Below, one piece after another: positions 41,945-51,073 of a stretch of 64,000 nucleotides of DNA. Position 1 is the stretch's first letter, and each line of letters opens with the position of its first letter. This DNA is from Plantactinospora sp. BC1. Lineage in GTDB: Bacteria > Actinomycetota > Actinomycetes > Mycobacteriales > Micromonosporaceae. The stretch is from assembly GCF_003030345.1 (NCBI RefSeq), contig NZ_CP028158.1, positions 1,798,001 to 1,862,000 of the forward strand, read 5' to 3'. The position numbers and the translations under genes were made by a program. The notes beneath the pieces were generated by a model that worked only from the letters and a program-made list of their open reading frames with translations, did not search any database and was not told the origin of the DNA.

Positions 41945-44900
41945 GTGGCTGACACGTACTCGTATACCGACGCCGTACGTCTGCTCGGCGGCGGGCGCAG
42001 CCGGGTTGTCACCGCCCTGGACAACCTGGCCGGGGGGCTGCTGCTCGGCGGGTCGCTGCTGGTGCCCGGACTACTCGCGCTCTTCGATGCCAAGGCGGAG
42101 TTCGCCCGGCTGAGCCGGGAACTGGTCGGCAAGGCCAGCGAGCAGTGGCACGGGCTGGGCAGGTACGACCGTACCGAGCGGCTGGCCGCCGCGCACTCGG
42201 TGCTCGTGGTCACCGCCTATTTCGAGGCACTGGCCGAACTCGACCTGCCGATCTCCTTCGCCGAACTGGAGTTGACCCGCGACGAGCAGTTGCTCCTCAC
42301 CGGCCACAAGATCGAGAGCACCGTACGCTCGCCACTCAGGGCGTTGTTCTCCTCGCCGGTGCCTCGGCCGGCGCCGCACGAACCGTACGGGGAATTCCGC
42401 GGCGCACTCCGACTGATGTACGAGGTCGTCACGGTACGACTGGAGGGTTTCCTGCCCGGTCTCGCCGCCTGGGAGCGGCTGCCACCCTCGGATCGGACCG
42501 CCTTCCTGACAAGCGTGGAGCCGCTGCCCGAGCAGGCGATACGCCGGTACGACGAGTTGTTCGGGCGGCTCGCGGCCGACTTCCCCGAGGTGGCGTTCTG
42601 GGCGCAGCTCCGCGAGCACGAGGGAACTCGGGCCGAGGTGCGCGGGGTGCTGGCGGTGCTGCGCGACGCGCGGGCCGACGTACGGGAGTTGGGCATCTCA
42701 CTCGCCGGGCTGGAACGGACGCTCGCGCGGATCGCGGCCGGCCGGACCGCCGCCGACCTGCCGGAGGCGCTGCGTCGGGCCTACGCCGACACTCTCGACG
42801 ACTCCGTCGTCGAGTCCGGTGAGGTGCCGGACTGGCTCTCGGTGCCGACCCTCGGCCAGGCGTACGTGCCGCCGCTGTGTCGGGTCGCCGAGTTGGTCGG
42901 TGACGACGCCAGGCCCAGCGACGAGTGGTGGTGGACGCAGCAGCCGGTCCGGGACGACCTGCCGGAGTTCCTGTTGGGCTATCTCACCTCGCCGCGAGCC
43001 ACCCGGACGCCGCTGCTGGTGCTGGGCCAGCCCGGCTCGGGCAAGTCCGTGCTGACCCGGACGCTCGCGGCACGGCTACCGGCCGCCGACTTCCTGGTGG
43101 TCCGGGTCGAGCTGCGGAACGTGTCGGCCCTCACCGACCTCCAGGACCAGATCGAGCGCGCGGTCCGGGACGTCACCGGTGAGCGGATGGACTGGCCGGC
43201 GCTGGCCGGCGCGGCCGGTGGCGCCCTGCCGGTGGTGCTGCTCGACGGTTTCGACGAGCTGTTGCAGGCGACCGGGATCAGCCAGACCGACTATCTGGAC
43301 CGGGTGGCCCGGTTCCAGCGTCGGGAGGCGGTCCAGGGCCGGCCGGTGGTCGTCGTGGTGACCAGCCGGACCAGCGTGGCGGACCGGGCGGTGCCGCCGG
43401 ACGGTACGGTCGCGGTCCGGCTGGAGCCGTTCGACGCCGAGCGGGTGTCGGCCTGGCTGGAGGTGTGGAACGCCGTGAACGCCGAGAACTTCGCCCGGCG
43501 CGACGTGGCACCGCTGGCCCCCGACACCGTGCTCGCGCACGGGAGGCTGGCCGAGCAACCCCTGCTGCTGCTCATGCTCGCGCTCTACGACGCGGACGGC
43601 AACGCGCTGCGCGCTGCGGGCCAGCTCCGCCGCGACGAGTTGTACGAGCGGCTGCTGGACCGGTTCGCCCGCCGCGAGGTGACCAAGCACCGGGCGGGAC
43701 TGGACCGGTCGGAGTTGGACGCGGCGGTCGCCGCCGAGCTGTACCGGTTGTCGGTGGTCGCGTTCGCACTCTTCAACCGGGGTGCGCAGTGGGTCACCAA
43801 GAAGGAGTTGGACGACGACCTCGGCGCGCTGCTCGGCCCGACTCCGTCCAGCCCACCCGCCGAGCACCGTCGCACGCCGCTGCGCCCGGCCGAGATCGTG
43901 CTCGGCCGGTTCTTCTTCGTGCACCGCTCCCGGGTGGCCGACAACGCGGCGGCCGGCGACGACGAGCTGGAGACGTACGAGTTTCTGCACGCGACCTTCG
44001 GCGAATATCTGGTCGCGCGCCTCGTCTGGCACGTCCTGGCCGGCATGGTGGCAGCGCGGCAGGCGGCGGCCGTCGCACCCTTCGGGATGCCGTTCGGCGA
44101 CCCGCAGCCGGTGGACGACGGCCGGCTGCACGCGCTCACCTCGTGGGCCGCGCTCTGCGGCCGGGCGCCGGTGGTGGAGTTCCTGACCGGGATGATGTCC
44201 ACGTTGGATCAGGAGCGCCGGGACTGCCTGGTCGAGCTGCTGATCGGGCTGTTCCGGGCGGCGAACTGGGCGCGCGCCGAGCACCGGTACGACCGTTACC
44301 AGCCCCGCCCGGTGCCGGTGCCGGCCCGGCACGCGGCGTACTCGGTCAACCTGTTGCTGCTCGCCGTCTGCGCCGCCGGTACCCTCCCCGGCAGCACCCT
44401 CTACGGCGCCGGCACCAACGTCGTGCCCTCCTGGCACCGGCACGTGTTGCTGTGGCGCTCACAACTGCTCTCGGCCGACTGGACCAGTTTCGTCCGGACC
44501 GTCGCGCTCGACCGGGTCGGCATGGGCGAGCACCGGGACGTCCAGCTCCGGCTGGCCGGTCCGGAAGACGAGACGCCGCCGCCGATCGACCTGGGCTGGA
44601 CGATGGGCCAGGTCTGGCCGGACCAGCAGCCGGAGCACGTTCCCCGGGTTGTCACCTTCCGGTGGGGGGCCCGGGAGGTCAACCTGCTCTGCGGGGTCGG
44701 CGAGGACATGACCCAACACGCGCTGGACCCGCTGATCGCGCGCCAACCCGACGCCGTCAAGGTGGCGCGGGTCGGGCCCGCGGCGCAGTTGCGGTCCGAG
44801 GCGCACGAGCTGGTCGCGCTCCTGCTGACCCCGCTCTCCGAAACCACCCCGACCGAGCGGCTCTCCGTCTATCGGCGGTGGCTCCGGCTGTGCGAGTTCC

Positions 44901-45325
44901 GACCCTTCGAAACGCTGCCGCTGACGCTGCTGCTGGAGCGGCTCGCCGCCGACACCGACCTGCCGGCGCCGGTCGCGGCCGGAATCCTCTCCAGCGCCAC
45001 CGGGCAGGCGCGCCAGGGGTACTTCCAGGCGCGTCCGCTGCCACCCGAGCCGTACCTGCGCTGTGTCCGGGTGTGGCTGGGTCGGGACGAGGACGCCGAC
45101 CGGGAGCTGGCCCGGCTGCTACGGCACCTGCTGCCGGACCTGCTGGTCGCGTCGGATCGTCCAGGGCCGGGGACAACGACGGCGAAGCATCTGATTGCCG
45201 TCCTCGACGAGCTGGAACGACTCGACCTGCTCGACGAGGCCGGCGTGGACCCGACCCTGCCACCGATTCTGCGGGCCACCGCCACGATGGCCGGCGACCC
45301 GGCCGAGCCCGCCCCGCCCGGCTGA
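41945..45325 (+). CDS. NACHT-domain STAND ATPase with NNH7-like N-terminal helical domain
   Basis: This 1126-aa cytoplasmic protein begins with a helical domain (YSYTDAVRLLGGG, LFDAKAEFARLSRELV, RYDRTERLAAAHSVLVV) that matches NACHT N-terminal helical domain 7. The NACHT ATPase has P-loop LVLGQPGSGKSVLTRTL near 360, Walker B VVLLDGFDELL near 430 and the winged-helix sensor YEFLHATFGEYLVARLV near 680. The C-terminal 400 residues have no clear repeats. GTG at 41945 is the chosen start because NNH7 begins there; a GTG at 41888 is possible. Such proteins are counted among NLR-like conflict or defence ATPases. Confidence 0.85.
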   Translation: MADTYSYTDAVRLLGGGRSRVVTALDNLAGGLLLGGSLLVPGLLALFDAKAEFARLSRELVGKASEQWHGLGRYDRTERLAAAHSVLVVTAYFEALAELDLPISFAELELTRDEQLLLTGHKIESTVRSPLRALFSSPVPRPAPHEPYGEFRGALRLMYEVVTVRLEGFLPGLAAWERLPPSDRTAFLTSVEPLPEQAIRRYDELFGRLAADFPEVAFWAQLREHEGTRAEVRGVLAVLRDARADVRELGISLAGLERTLARIAAGRTAADLPEALRRAYADTLDDSVVESGEVPDWLSVPTLGQAYVPPLCRVAELVGDDARPSDEWWWTQQPVRDDLPEFLLGYLTSPRATRTPLLVLGQPGSGKSVLTRTLAARLPAADFLVVRVELRNVSALTDLQDQIERAVRDVTGERMDWPALAGAAGGALPVVLLDGFDELLQATGISQTDYLDRVARFQRREAVQGRPVVVVVTSRTSVADRAVPPDGTVAVRLEPFDAERVSAWLEVWNAVNAENFARRDVAPLAPDTVLAHGRLAEQPLLLLMLALYDADGNALRAAGQLRRDELYERLLDRFARREVTKHRAGLDRSELDAAVAAELYRLSVVAFALFNRGAQWVTKKELDDDLGALLGPTPSSPPAEHRRTPLRPAEIVLGRFFFVHRSRVADNAAAGDDELETYEFLHATFGEYLVARLVWHVLAGMVAARQAAAVAPFGMPFGDPQPVDDGRLHALTSWAALCGRAPVVEFLTGMMSTLDQERRDCLVELLIGLFRAANWARAEHRYDRYQPRPVPVPARHAAYSVNLLLLAVCAAGTLPGSTLYGAGTNVVPSWHRHVLLWRSQLLSADWTSFVRTVALDRVGMGEHRDVQLRLAGPEDETPPPIDLGWTMGQVWPDQQPEHVPRVVTFRWGAREVNLLCGVGEDMTQHALDPLIARQPDAVKVARVGPAAQLRSEAHELVALLLTPLSETTPTERLSVYRRWLRLCEFRPFETLPLTLLLERLAADTDLPAPVAAGILSSATGQARQGYFQARPLPPEPYLRCVRVWLGRDEDADRELARLLRHLLPDLLVASDRPGPGTTTAKHLIAVLDELERLDLLDEAGVDPTLPPILRATATMAGDPAEPAPPG

Positions 45326-45347
45326 CCGGGCTGCGGTCGACCGAGGC

Positions 45348-46238
45348 TCAACCGGCAGTGGTCGAGGCCGTCGACGTCGTGGCCCGCTGCATCAGCGCGA
45401 CGTAACCGTCCTCAAGGGAGGGTGCCACCGGCTTCGCGTCCGGACTCGGCCGGGTCGGGCTGACCACCCGGTAGTGCGTACCGTCGGTCCGGCCGATCGC
45501 CGACACCACCACCCCGACCGTCGGCGCCGGACCGGAACTGGTCACCTCCCAGGTGGCACCCTCACCGACCCGGACCAGGTCGGTGACCATCCCGGTGTAG
45601 ACCACCCGACCGGACGCCATCACCGCCGCGTGCTGACAGGTCTGCGCCACGTCCTCGACGATGTGCGTACTCAGCAGCACCGTACGATGCCCGGCCAGCC
45701 TGGCCAGCAGGGTCCGGAAGCGTACCCGCTCCTCGGGGTCCAGCCCGGCGGTCGGCTCGTCCACCACGATCAGGGCGGGGTCGCCGAGCAACGCCTGCGC
45801 GATGCCGACCCGCCGTCGCATGCCGCCGGAGAAGCCCTTCATCCGCCGGCCGGCGACGTCGGTCAACGCCACCAGCTCCAGCAGCTCGTCGACCTGCCGG
45901 CGCCGTGCCCGGGTGTCGTCGAGTCCCTTGAGCAGCCCGACGTAGTCCAGGAACTCCCGAGGTGACAGGTCGGGATAGAGGCCGAGGTCCTGCGGCAGGT
46001 AACCGAGCCGGCGCTGCACCGCCAGCCGGCCCGCGCCGGTGGTCAGGTCGTGGCCGCCGACCCGCACCTGCCCGCCGCTCGGTGGCAGTACCCCGGCGAG
46101 GATCCGCATCAGCGTGGTCTTGCCGGCGCCGTTCGCGCCGAGCAGGCCGTACATGCCGCCGGGGATGTCGAGGTCGACCGAGTGCAGCGCGGTGACCCGG
46201 CCGAACCGGCGGGTCAGACCGGTGGTCTGGATGTCCAT
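45348..46238 (-). CDS. ABC transporter ATP-binding protein
   Basis: This 296-aa ATPase has Walker A GANGAGKTT near 39, signature FSGGMRRRVGIAQ near 135, Walker B LIVVDEPTAGLDPEE near 157 and the switch His in LLSTHIVED. A C-terminal extension of about 80 residues follows. It is the DrrA/NatA/antibiotic-export type. It lies 30 bases after the permease gene on the same strand, at the distal end of the ABC group governed by the ECF-type promoter. The substrate is unknown. Confidence 0.92.
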   Translation of the reverse strand: MDIQTTGLTRRFGRVTALHSVDLDIPGGMYGLLGANGAGKTTLMRILAGVLPPSGGQVRVGGHDLTTGAGRLAVQRRLGYLPQDLGLYPDLSPREFLDYVGLLKGLDDTRARRRQVDELLELVALTDVAGRRMKGFSGGMRRRVGIAQALLGDPALIVVDEPTAGLDPEERVRFRTLLARLAGHRTVLLSTHIVEDVAQTCQHAAVMASGRVVYTGMVTDLVRVGEGATWEVTSSGPAPTVGVVVSAIGRTDGTHYRVVSPTRPSPDAKPVAPSLEDGYVALMQRATTSTASTTAG

Positions 46239-46268
46239 GCGAGGTGAGCCTTTCGACAGGCGGACGCG

Positions 46269-47060
46269 TCAGGCGGCGTGCCGGCGACGGGACAGGAGGG
46301 TGTGCGTGACCAGCAGGGGCACGACGCCGAGCAGGACGAGCAGGGCGACGCTGAGCAGCGCGCTGCCGGCACCCGGCTCGGGGCGCAGGAAGAAGAGCCA
46401 GCCGGGTGCGCCGGCGAAGAAGGCCAGCTCGCCGGAGAGCCAGCTCGCCTGGTAGTCGCCGATCGGGGTGATCAGCGTGCCGGTCAGCGAGGGCAGGAAG
46501 TCCGGGGCGAGCATGTTGCCCCAGAACCAGTAGCCGACGAAGAGCACCCGGAACAGTGGCGCGGAGATCGCCAGCGGGCAGGTGAGGGCGAACCCGGCGA
46601 CGAAGGCGAGTCCGGGCAACATGATCACGGCGAACGCGAGTACCGCCCAGCCGAGCATCAGCGGGTCGCCCCGGTGCAGTGTTTCGTAGCCACCGGCGAC
46701 CAGCATCGCCAGCAGCGCCGGCAACGCGGTCGCGGCGAGCCCGCCGAGATACTTCCCGGCCAGCAGCAGACCCGGCCGGACCGGCAGGCTCTCCAGCAGC
46801 GCGGCGGTGCCGAGCCGGCGGTCCCGGACCAGCCGGTCCGCCAGCACCATCCCGAAGCCGAGCGGCACGACGATGCCGAAGAGCAGCGCCCAGCCGGCCA
46901 TCACCTCCGGCGCGGTGGCGTCCGCCGGCAGGTAGCGGGGCCCGCGCGGCCCCTGGAAGAGCGCGATCACCGCCGCCAGGAGCAGCGTCGTCAGCCACAG
47001 CGACCGCTTGCGGGCCTGCATCCGGAACTCGTACCGGCCGACCGCGAGCAGTTCCGACAT
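46269..47060 (-). CDS. ABC-2 type membrane permease
   Basis: This 263-aa protein has six hydrophobic segments and the ABC-2 layout, with an N-terminal cytoplasmic ARYEFR-like start (VGRYEFRMQARKRSLWL). VRDRRLGTAALLESLPVRPG is the coupling helix region. The ATG at 47060 sits 9-10 bases from GGAGGAG; a GTG at 47069 would overlap the upstream stop but is too close to that ribosome site. It pairs with the ATPase downstream and the membrane protein upstream. Confidence 0.85.
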   Translation of the reverse strand: MSELLAVGRYEFRMQARKRSLWLTTLLLAAVIALFQGPRGPRYLPADATAPEVMAGWALLFGIVVPLGFGMVLADRLVRDRRLGTAALLESLPVRPGLLLAGKYLGGLAATALPALLAMLVAGGYETLHRGDPLMLGWAVLAFAVIMLPGLAFVAGFALTCPLAISAPLFRVLFVGYWFWGNMLAPDFLPSLTGTLITPIGDYQASWLSGELAFFAGAPGWLFFLRPEPGAGSALLSVALLVLLGVVPLLVTHTLLSRRRHAA

Positions 47061-47065
47061 CCCGT

Positions 47066-47791
47066 TCACTCCTCCTCCTCGGACAACAGCAGATGGGGCC
47101 GGCGCAGCAGCAGCTCGACGGCACCGGCGAGCAGCAGCCCGGTGAGCGTCAGCGTCAGCCGGTTCGTCAGCCAGCCCTCCCCGGTCCCCACCCGGCTGGT
47201 GGTGAAGAGGTAGAGCGGGCGGGTCCAGTCGTGACCGACCAGCAGGCTCGCCAGGACCTGCTCGCAGAGCCACAGCCCGGCGACCGCACTGGTGGCCAGT
47301 ACGACGCTGCGGCCGAGTACGGCGAGCAGCACCGCCAGCGCGCCGAGCCAGAGCGTCGGCGGCGCCCAGACCAGTACCGAGGCGAGCGGGTTCGGCCCGG
47401 TCCACCAACCGGTGATTCCGACCCCGGCGGAGTAGACCAGCGCGGAGAGCACGGTGGCCAGTGCCAGTACCCCGAGCCGGCGGCCGAGCGTGCGGGCGTA
47501 CCGGGTGGGGAGCGCGAGTTGCAGTTCGCGGCAGCCGTCCCGGGCCACCAGGGTCACCGCGCTCATCGCCACGGCCAGCGGCAGCACGGCCTCCAGGCCG
47601 GTGAGCAGCAGGTCGCCGATCTGCCGTCGCCCGGCCCCGCCGTTGCCGGCGAACAGGGCCATGGTCACCGCGACCAGCAGTGCCGCCGGTGGGGTGGCGA
47701 CGGCCGCCCAGCCGGCGCGCCTCGCCTCGTACCGCCACAGTTGGCGGGACTCGGCCCGCCGCAGTGGAACGTGCCAGGAATGTTGGGCCAT
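47066..47791 (-). CDS. Membrane subunit of the ABC group, first gene behind an ECF-type promoter
   Basis: This 241-aa protein has six hydrophobic segments after a basic N-terminus (RAESRQLWRYEARRAGW). ARDGCRELQLALPTRYART resembles the coupling region of ABC-2 permeases. It is probably the second permease half of the exporter. The ATG at 47791 is 7 bases after the -10-like CACCCAG, so the mRNA may be leaderless; a GTG at 47794 directly precedes it. No ribosome site is visible, which fits. Confidence 0.78.
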   Translation of the reverse strand: MAQHSWHVPLRRAESRQLWRYEARRAGWAAVATPPAALLVAVTMALFAGNGGAGRRQIGDLLLTGLEAVLPLAVAMSAVTLVARDGCRELQLALPTRYARTLGRRLGVLALATVLSALVYSAGVGITGWWTGPNPLASVLVWAPPTLWLGALAVLLAVLGRSVVLATSAVAGLWLCEQVLASLLVGHDWTRPLYLFTTSRVGTGEGWLTNRLTLTLTGLLLAGAVELLLRRPHLLLSEEEE

Positions 47792-47798
47792 CACGCAA

Positions 47799-47829
47799 CT
47801 GGGTGGGCCGGCGGGCCGCCCGGGTTCAC
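47799..47829 (-). promoter_or_regulatory. Candidate ECF sigma promoter of the ABC exporter genes
   Basis: On the minus strand GTGAACC (47829-47823), a 17-base spacer and CACCCAG (47805-47799) repeat the arrangement in front of the sigma gene; 13 bases around the -35 are identical. The -10 end lies 7 bases before the ATG. Confidence 0.6.
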
Positions 47830-47866
47830 GGTGCGGCCGGTGACCCGGACCACATTCCGGGGCCGG

Positions 47867-48775
47867 TCACCCCGGGTGGGCGCGGCGTCCGACCGCCGGC
47901 AGGTGCGGCAGCAGTACGACGGTGCCGGCGATCAGCAGCGCCGCCACCAGCAGCTGCGGTCCGCTGGTCCGCCAGAGCGGTTCGACCAGCCGGTCCACCG
48001 TCCCGTCCAGGGCGCTGGAGCCGGCGAGCAGCCGGAGCACCCAGAGACCCATGGCGACCCCGATCCCGACCGCCGGTCGCCAGAGCACCGACAGCGCGAA
48101 GCTGACCGCCGAGAGCAGCGCCATCGGCCCGAGCCAGGCGGCGAAGAGGGCCAGTGGTGCCCCGGCGTCGACCCAGACCAGGCCGAGGGAGGCGAGCGAG
48201 GAGGCGCCGAAGATCGCCCCGAGCACCAGGGTGAGCCGGGCCAGCAGCACCGCGCGTACCCCGGTCAGGCTCGCCGCGACCAGTTCGCCGGCCGGGTCGG
48301 CGCCGCTGCCGCAGGCGCCGGCCACGCCGAGGGCCGCGACCAGGGGTACCACGATGGCCAGGACCTGTTCGGAGATCCCCGGCGGTGCCCAGCCGGCGAT
48401 GCCGGTGCCGACCGCCAGCACCACGGCGGCGACCAGCCAGATCCGCCGGTCGACCAGGCGGCGCTGCGCGGCCAGGATCCGCGCCGCGCGGCGGGCGGCG
48501 GCGCCGCCGAGCGGTGCCGCATACCGGGGTACCGCCGACGCGTCGACCGCCGGCCGGGCCGACGCGATCCGGGACAGCAGCGTGTCGCGCAGTCTGGCCG
48601 GCGGTGCCGCAACCGCCGCGACACGGTCGCCGACGGCGTCGGCCACCCGTCGCCAGGCCGCCAGCTCGGCGGCGCAGCCGGGGCATTGCGCGACGTGCCG
48701 GGCCACCTGGTCGGCCCGGTCGGCTGCGAGCGTGCCGGCGGCGAAGGCCGCCAGCAGGTCACCCGGGTGGGTCAT
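47867..48775 (-). CDS. Membrane anti-sigma factor with zinc-finger (zf-HC2) domain
   Basis: This 302-aa protein starts with a ZAS-type zinc finger at residues 1-45 (ARHVAQCPGCAAELAAW, i.e. HxxxCxxC). A linker to about 105 leads to six hydrophobic segments. It starts with an ATGA overlap with the sigma factor stop, the usual coupling of an ECF sigma and its anti-sigma. It should hold the sigma factor inactive at the membrane until a signal, perhaps the substrate of the ABC exporter. Confidence 0.88.
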   Translation of the reverse strand: MTHPGDLLAAFAAGTLAADRADQVARHVAQCPGCAAELAAWRRVADAVGDRVAAVAAPPARLRDTLLSRIASARPAVDASAVPRYAAPLGGAAARRAARILAAQRRLVDRRIWLVAAVVLAVGTGIAGWAPPGISEQVLAIVVPLVAALGVAGACGSGADPAGELVAASLTGVRAVLLARLTLVLGAIFGASSLASLGLVWVDAGAPLALFAAWLGPMALLSAVSFALSVLWRPAVGIGVAMGLWVLRLLAGSSALDGTVDRLVEPLWRTSGPQLLVAALLIAGTVVLLPHLPAVGRRAHPG

Positions 48776-49350
48776 CGTGCCGCCTCCCGTCCGGAGAGCC
48801 CGACCGCCGCGGCGTCGTCGGGCAGCGCCCGGGCGAGCCCCGCCCGGGCGTGGAACAGCCGACTCTTCACGGTGCCGACCGGGATGCCGAGTACCTCGGC
48901 GATCTCGGCGTGCGCGAGCCCGGCGCCGAACGCGAGGTCCAGCACCTCCCGGTGCGCCGGAGCCAGCTCGGCCAGCGCGGCGGCCACCGCCCGGGCGTCG
49001 GCCCGGGCCAGGGCCACCGCCTCCGGCCCCGGCTCGCCGGCCGGCACCTCGGCGGCGGCCTCCATCGGCAGCGGCGCCGGCCGGTGTGCGGTCATCCGGC
49101 CGAGCGCCTGCCGTCGGCAAATGCCGAAGAGCCAGGTACGCACCGTGGACCGCCCCTCGAACGAGCCGGCGCCCCGCCAGGTGGCCAGGAAGGTGTCCTG
49201 GAGCGCCTCCTCGGCCCGCCCACGGTCGCCGCCGAGCAGCCCCTCGGCGTACGCCAGCAGCGGCTGGCCGTGCCGGGTGTACAGCTCCTCGAAGGCCCGC
49301 TGGTCACCGGCGGCCACCCGCTGCAACAGCGCGCGGTCGACGTCATCCAT
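48772..49350 (-). CDS. ECF-type RNA polymerase sigma factor
   Basis: This 192-aa sigma factor has region 2 at about 10-80 (ELYTRHGQPLLAYAEGLLG, AEEALQDTFLATWRG, TVRTWLFGICRRQALGR) and region 4 at about 120-175 (LAPAHREVLDLAFG, HAEIAEVLGIPVGTVKSRLFHAR). The ATG at 49350 directly follows a candidate -10 element, so the transcript may be leaderless. It is coupled to the anti-sigma gene and very likely drives its own promoter and the one before the ABC genes. Confidence 0.93.
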   Translation of the reverse strand: MDDVDRALLQRVAAGDQRAFEELYTRHGQPLLAYAEGLLGGDRGRAEEALQDTFLATWRGAGSFEGRSTVRTWLFGICRRQALGRMTAHRPAPLPMEAAAEVPAGEPGPEAVALARADARAVAAALAELAPAHREVLDLAFGAGLAHAEIAEVLGIPVGTVKSRLFHARAGLARALPDDAAAVGLSGREAAR

Positions 49351-49356
49351 CCCGTC

Positions 49357-49387
49357 CTGGGTAGCCGGCCGACCCGCCCGGGTTCAC
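49357..49387 (-). promoter_or_regulatory. Candidate autoregulated ECF sigma promoter
   Basis: On the minus strand GTGAACC (49387-49381), a 17-base spacer and TACCCAG (49363-49357) match the second site at 47799-47829. The TGAAC core is a common ECF -35. The -10 end is 6 bases from the ATG. Confidence 0.62.
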
Positions 49388-49603
49388 GTCCCGGCGCGGA
49401 ATGTGCCGCTCGTCACAGTGGGCTTTACCGAATCCGGCGCCGAAGGCGGTCGAACCGGCGGTTACCACCCCGGAAGATCGATCAACATCGGCGGTCGACC
49501 GGGTGCGTTCCGAAAGGCGGCAACGAGAAATGATCTTGTAACGCCGAGGAAAACCGGGGCTCGCACCATCGCCGTCACCCCCATCCCGCAACTGGAGGTC
49601 GCA

Positions 49604-50905
49604 TTGTCCAGCCTTCCCGGTCGACTCCGGCCGACACCTCGGCGCCTGACCGCCGTACTGGTTCCGGTCCTCACCGCGGCACTCACCGCCACCGTCGTCT
49701 CGGTCGTCAACCGCGCCCCCGCACCGACGGCGGTGGCGCTCCCCCCGATCAGCGGCGCCGTCTCCGGGGTCACCGGACCGACCGAGATCAGCAGCGTCGC
49801 GTACGCCCAGGCGGTGGCCGGGGCGAGGGCGAAGAAGCCCAGGGTCACCGTGATCGGCACCGGCGGTACGATCTCCGGCGTCGCCACCTCGCGGAGCAGC
49901 TTCACCGACTACCAGTCCGGCCGGATCGCCATCGGTGACCTGGTCGCCCGGCTCCAGCCGGAGATCGGCCAGGTCGCCGACGTCTCGACGGTGCAGTTCG
50001 GCAACAAGGGCTCCGGCGGCTACACCATCGCCGAGTTCCACGCCCTCACCCTGGCCGTCGAGGCGGCCCTGAAGAAGTCGGACGCGGTGGTGGTGACCAG
50101 CGGCACCGACACCATGGAGGAGTTCGCGTACTGGCTGGACCTGACCGTGCAGAGCCGCAAGCCGGTGGTGCTCACCGGTGCCATGCGCCCGTGGGCGGCC
50201 GTCACCCCGGACGGGCCGCAGGTGATCGGCGCCGACGGACCCGCCAACCTCTACAACTCGATCGTGCTGGCGGCCAGCCAGTCCACCTACTGCTACGGCA
50301 CGGTACTGCTGCTCGGCGACGAGTTCCACGCCGCCCGGGACGTCACCAAGACCAGCTCCTACCGGATGGACACCTTCCAGTCCCGCGAACTGGGCGTACT
50401 GGGCTGGGTCGACGGGCCGAACATCAAGGTCGGCCGGGCACCGGCCCGGGTCGAGGAGTGTGACACGAAGAAGCGCTGGCTGACCCCGTTCGACCTGTCG
50501 AGGATCGCGCCGACCTCGGTGCCCCGGGTCGAGGTGGTCTACGGCTACCAGCAGGCCGGCGGGGAGGCGATCACCGCCTTCGCGGACGCCGGGGTGAAGG
50601 GCATCGTCACCGCCGGTACCGGTGCCGGCGGCATCTCCTCGGCGCAGAGCAGCGCCCGGAGCGCGGCGGCGGCGAAGGGAGTCGTCTTCGTCAGCACCAC
50701 CCGGACCGGCTCCGGCTCCGTCTACGGCGGCAGCACCACCGCGCCGATCATCGCCGGGGACGACCTGCTGCCGCAGAAGGCGCGACTGCTGCTGATGCTC
50801 AGCCTCGCCTTCGCCCCGGCCGACGTGGCCAAGGTGCGCAGCTGGGTCGGCACGCTCGGAAACCCGGAGTGGAACACCGCCCCCAAGGGCAGCCCGAAGG
50901 ACTGA
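49604..50905 (+). CDS. Type II L-asparaginase, membrane-anchored or secreted, with a TTG start
   Basis: This 433-aa enzyme hydrolyses L-asparagine to aspartate and ammonia. A basic N-terminus and a hydrophobic segment at 18-38 form a signal peptide or anchor. The first catalytic Thr is in VIGTGGTISG near 88 and the second in TSGTDTMEE near 167, both canonical. VLTGAMRPW and VTAGTGAGGIS are further family motifs. No ATG or GTG is suitable; TTG at 49604 follows GGAGG by 5 bases. It is monocistronic. Annotation starting at later codons would lose the signal segment. Confidence 0.88.
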   Translation: MSSLPGRLRPTPRRLTAVLVPVLTAALTATVVSVVNRAPAPTAVALPPISGAVSGVTGPTEISSVAYAQAVAGARAKKPRVTVIGTGGTISGVATSRSSFTDYQSGRIAIGDLVARLQPEIGQVADVSTVQFGNKGSGGYTIAEFHALTLAVEAALKKSDAVVVTSGTDTMEEFAYWLDLTVQSRKPVVLTGAMRPWAAVTPDGPQVIGADGPANLYNSIVLAASQSTYCYGTVLLLGDEFHAARDVTKTSSYRMDTFQSRELGVLGWVDGPNIKVGRAPARVEECDTKKRWLTPFDLSRIAPTSVPRVEVVYGYQQAGGEAITAFADAGVKGIVTAGTGAGGISSAQSSARSAAAAKGVVFVSTTRTGSGSVYGGSTTAPIIAGDDLLPQKARLLLMLSLAFAPADVAKVRSWVGTLGNPEWNTAPKGSPKD

Positions 50906-51073
50906 CCGGCGCACCGGCGGTGCCGGGCGGACGAGCGGTGGTCACCGGAGTCCGCCCGGCACCGGTGCCGCCGCGCAAACCGCGATCTCCGTCCGGTCGC
51001 GCCGGTCGGCCGAGCCGGAGCACGGTGCGGCGACCGTGGACATCAGCGCCCCCGACCGGTTCAATTCGGGACC

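Noticed and set aside
46679-49603. Long plus-strand extension upstream of the asparaginase in the same frame
   Set aside because: It runs antisense over the ABC, anti-sigma and sigma genes; the translation is low complexity. Real coding starts at the TTG at 49604.
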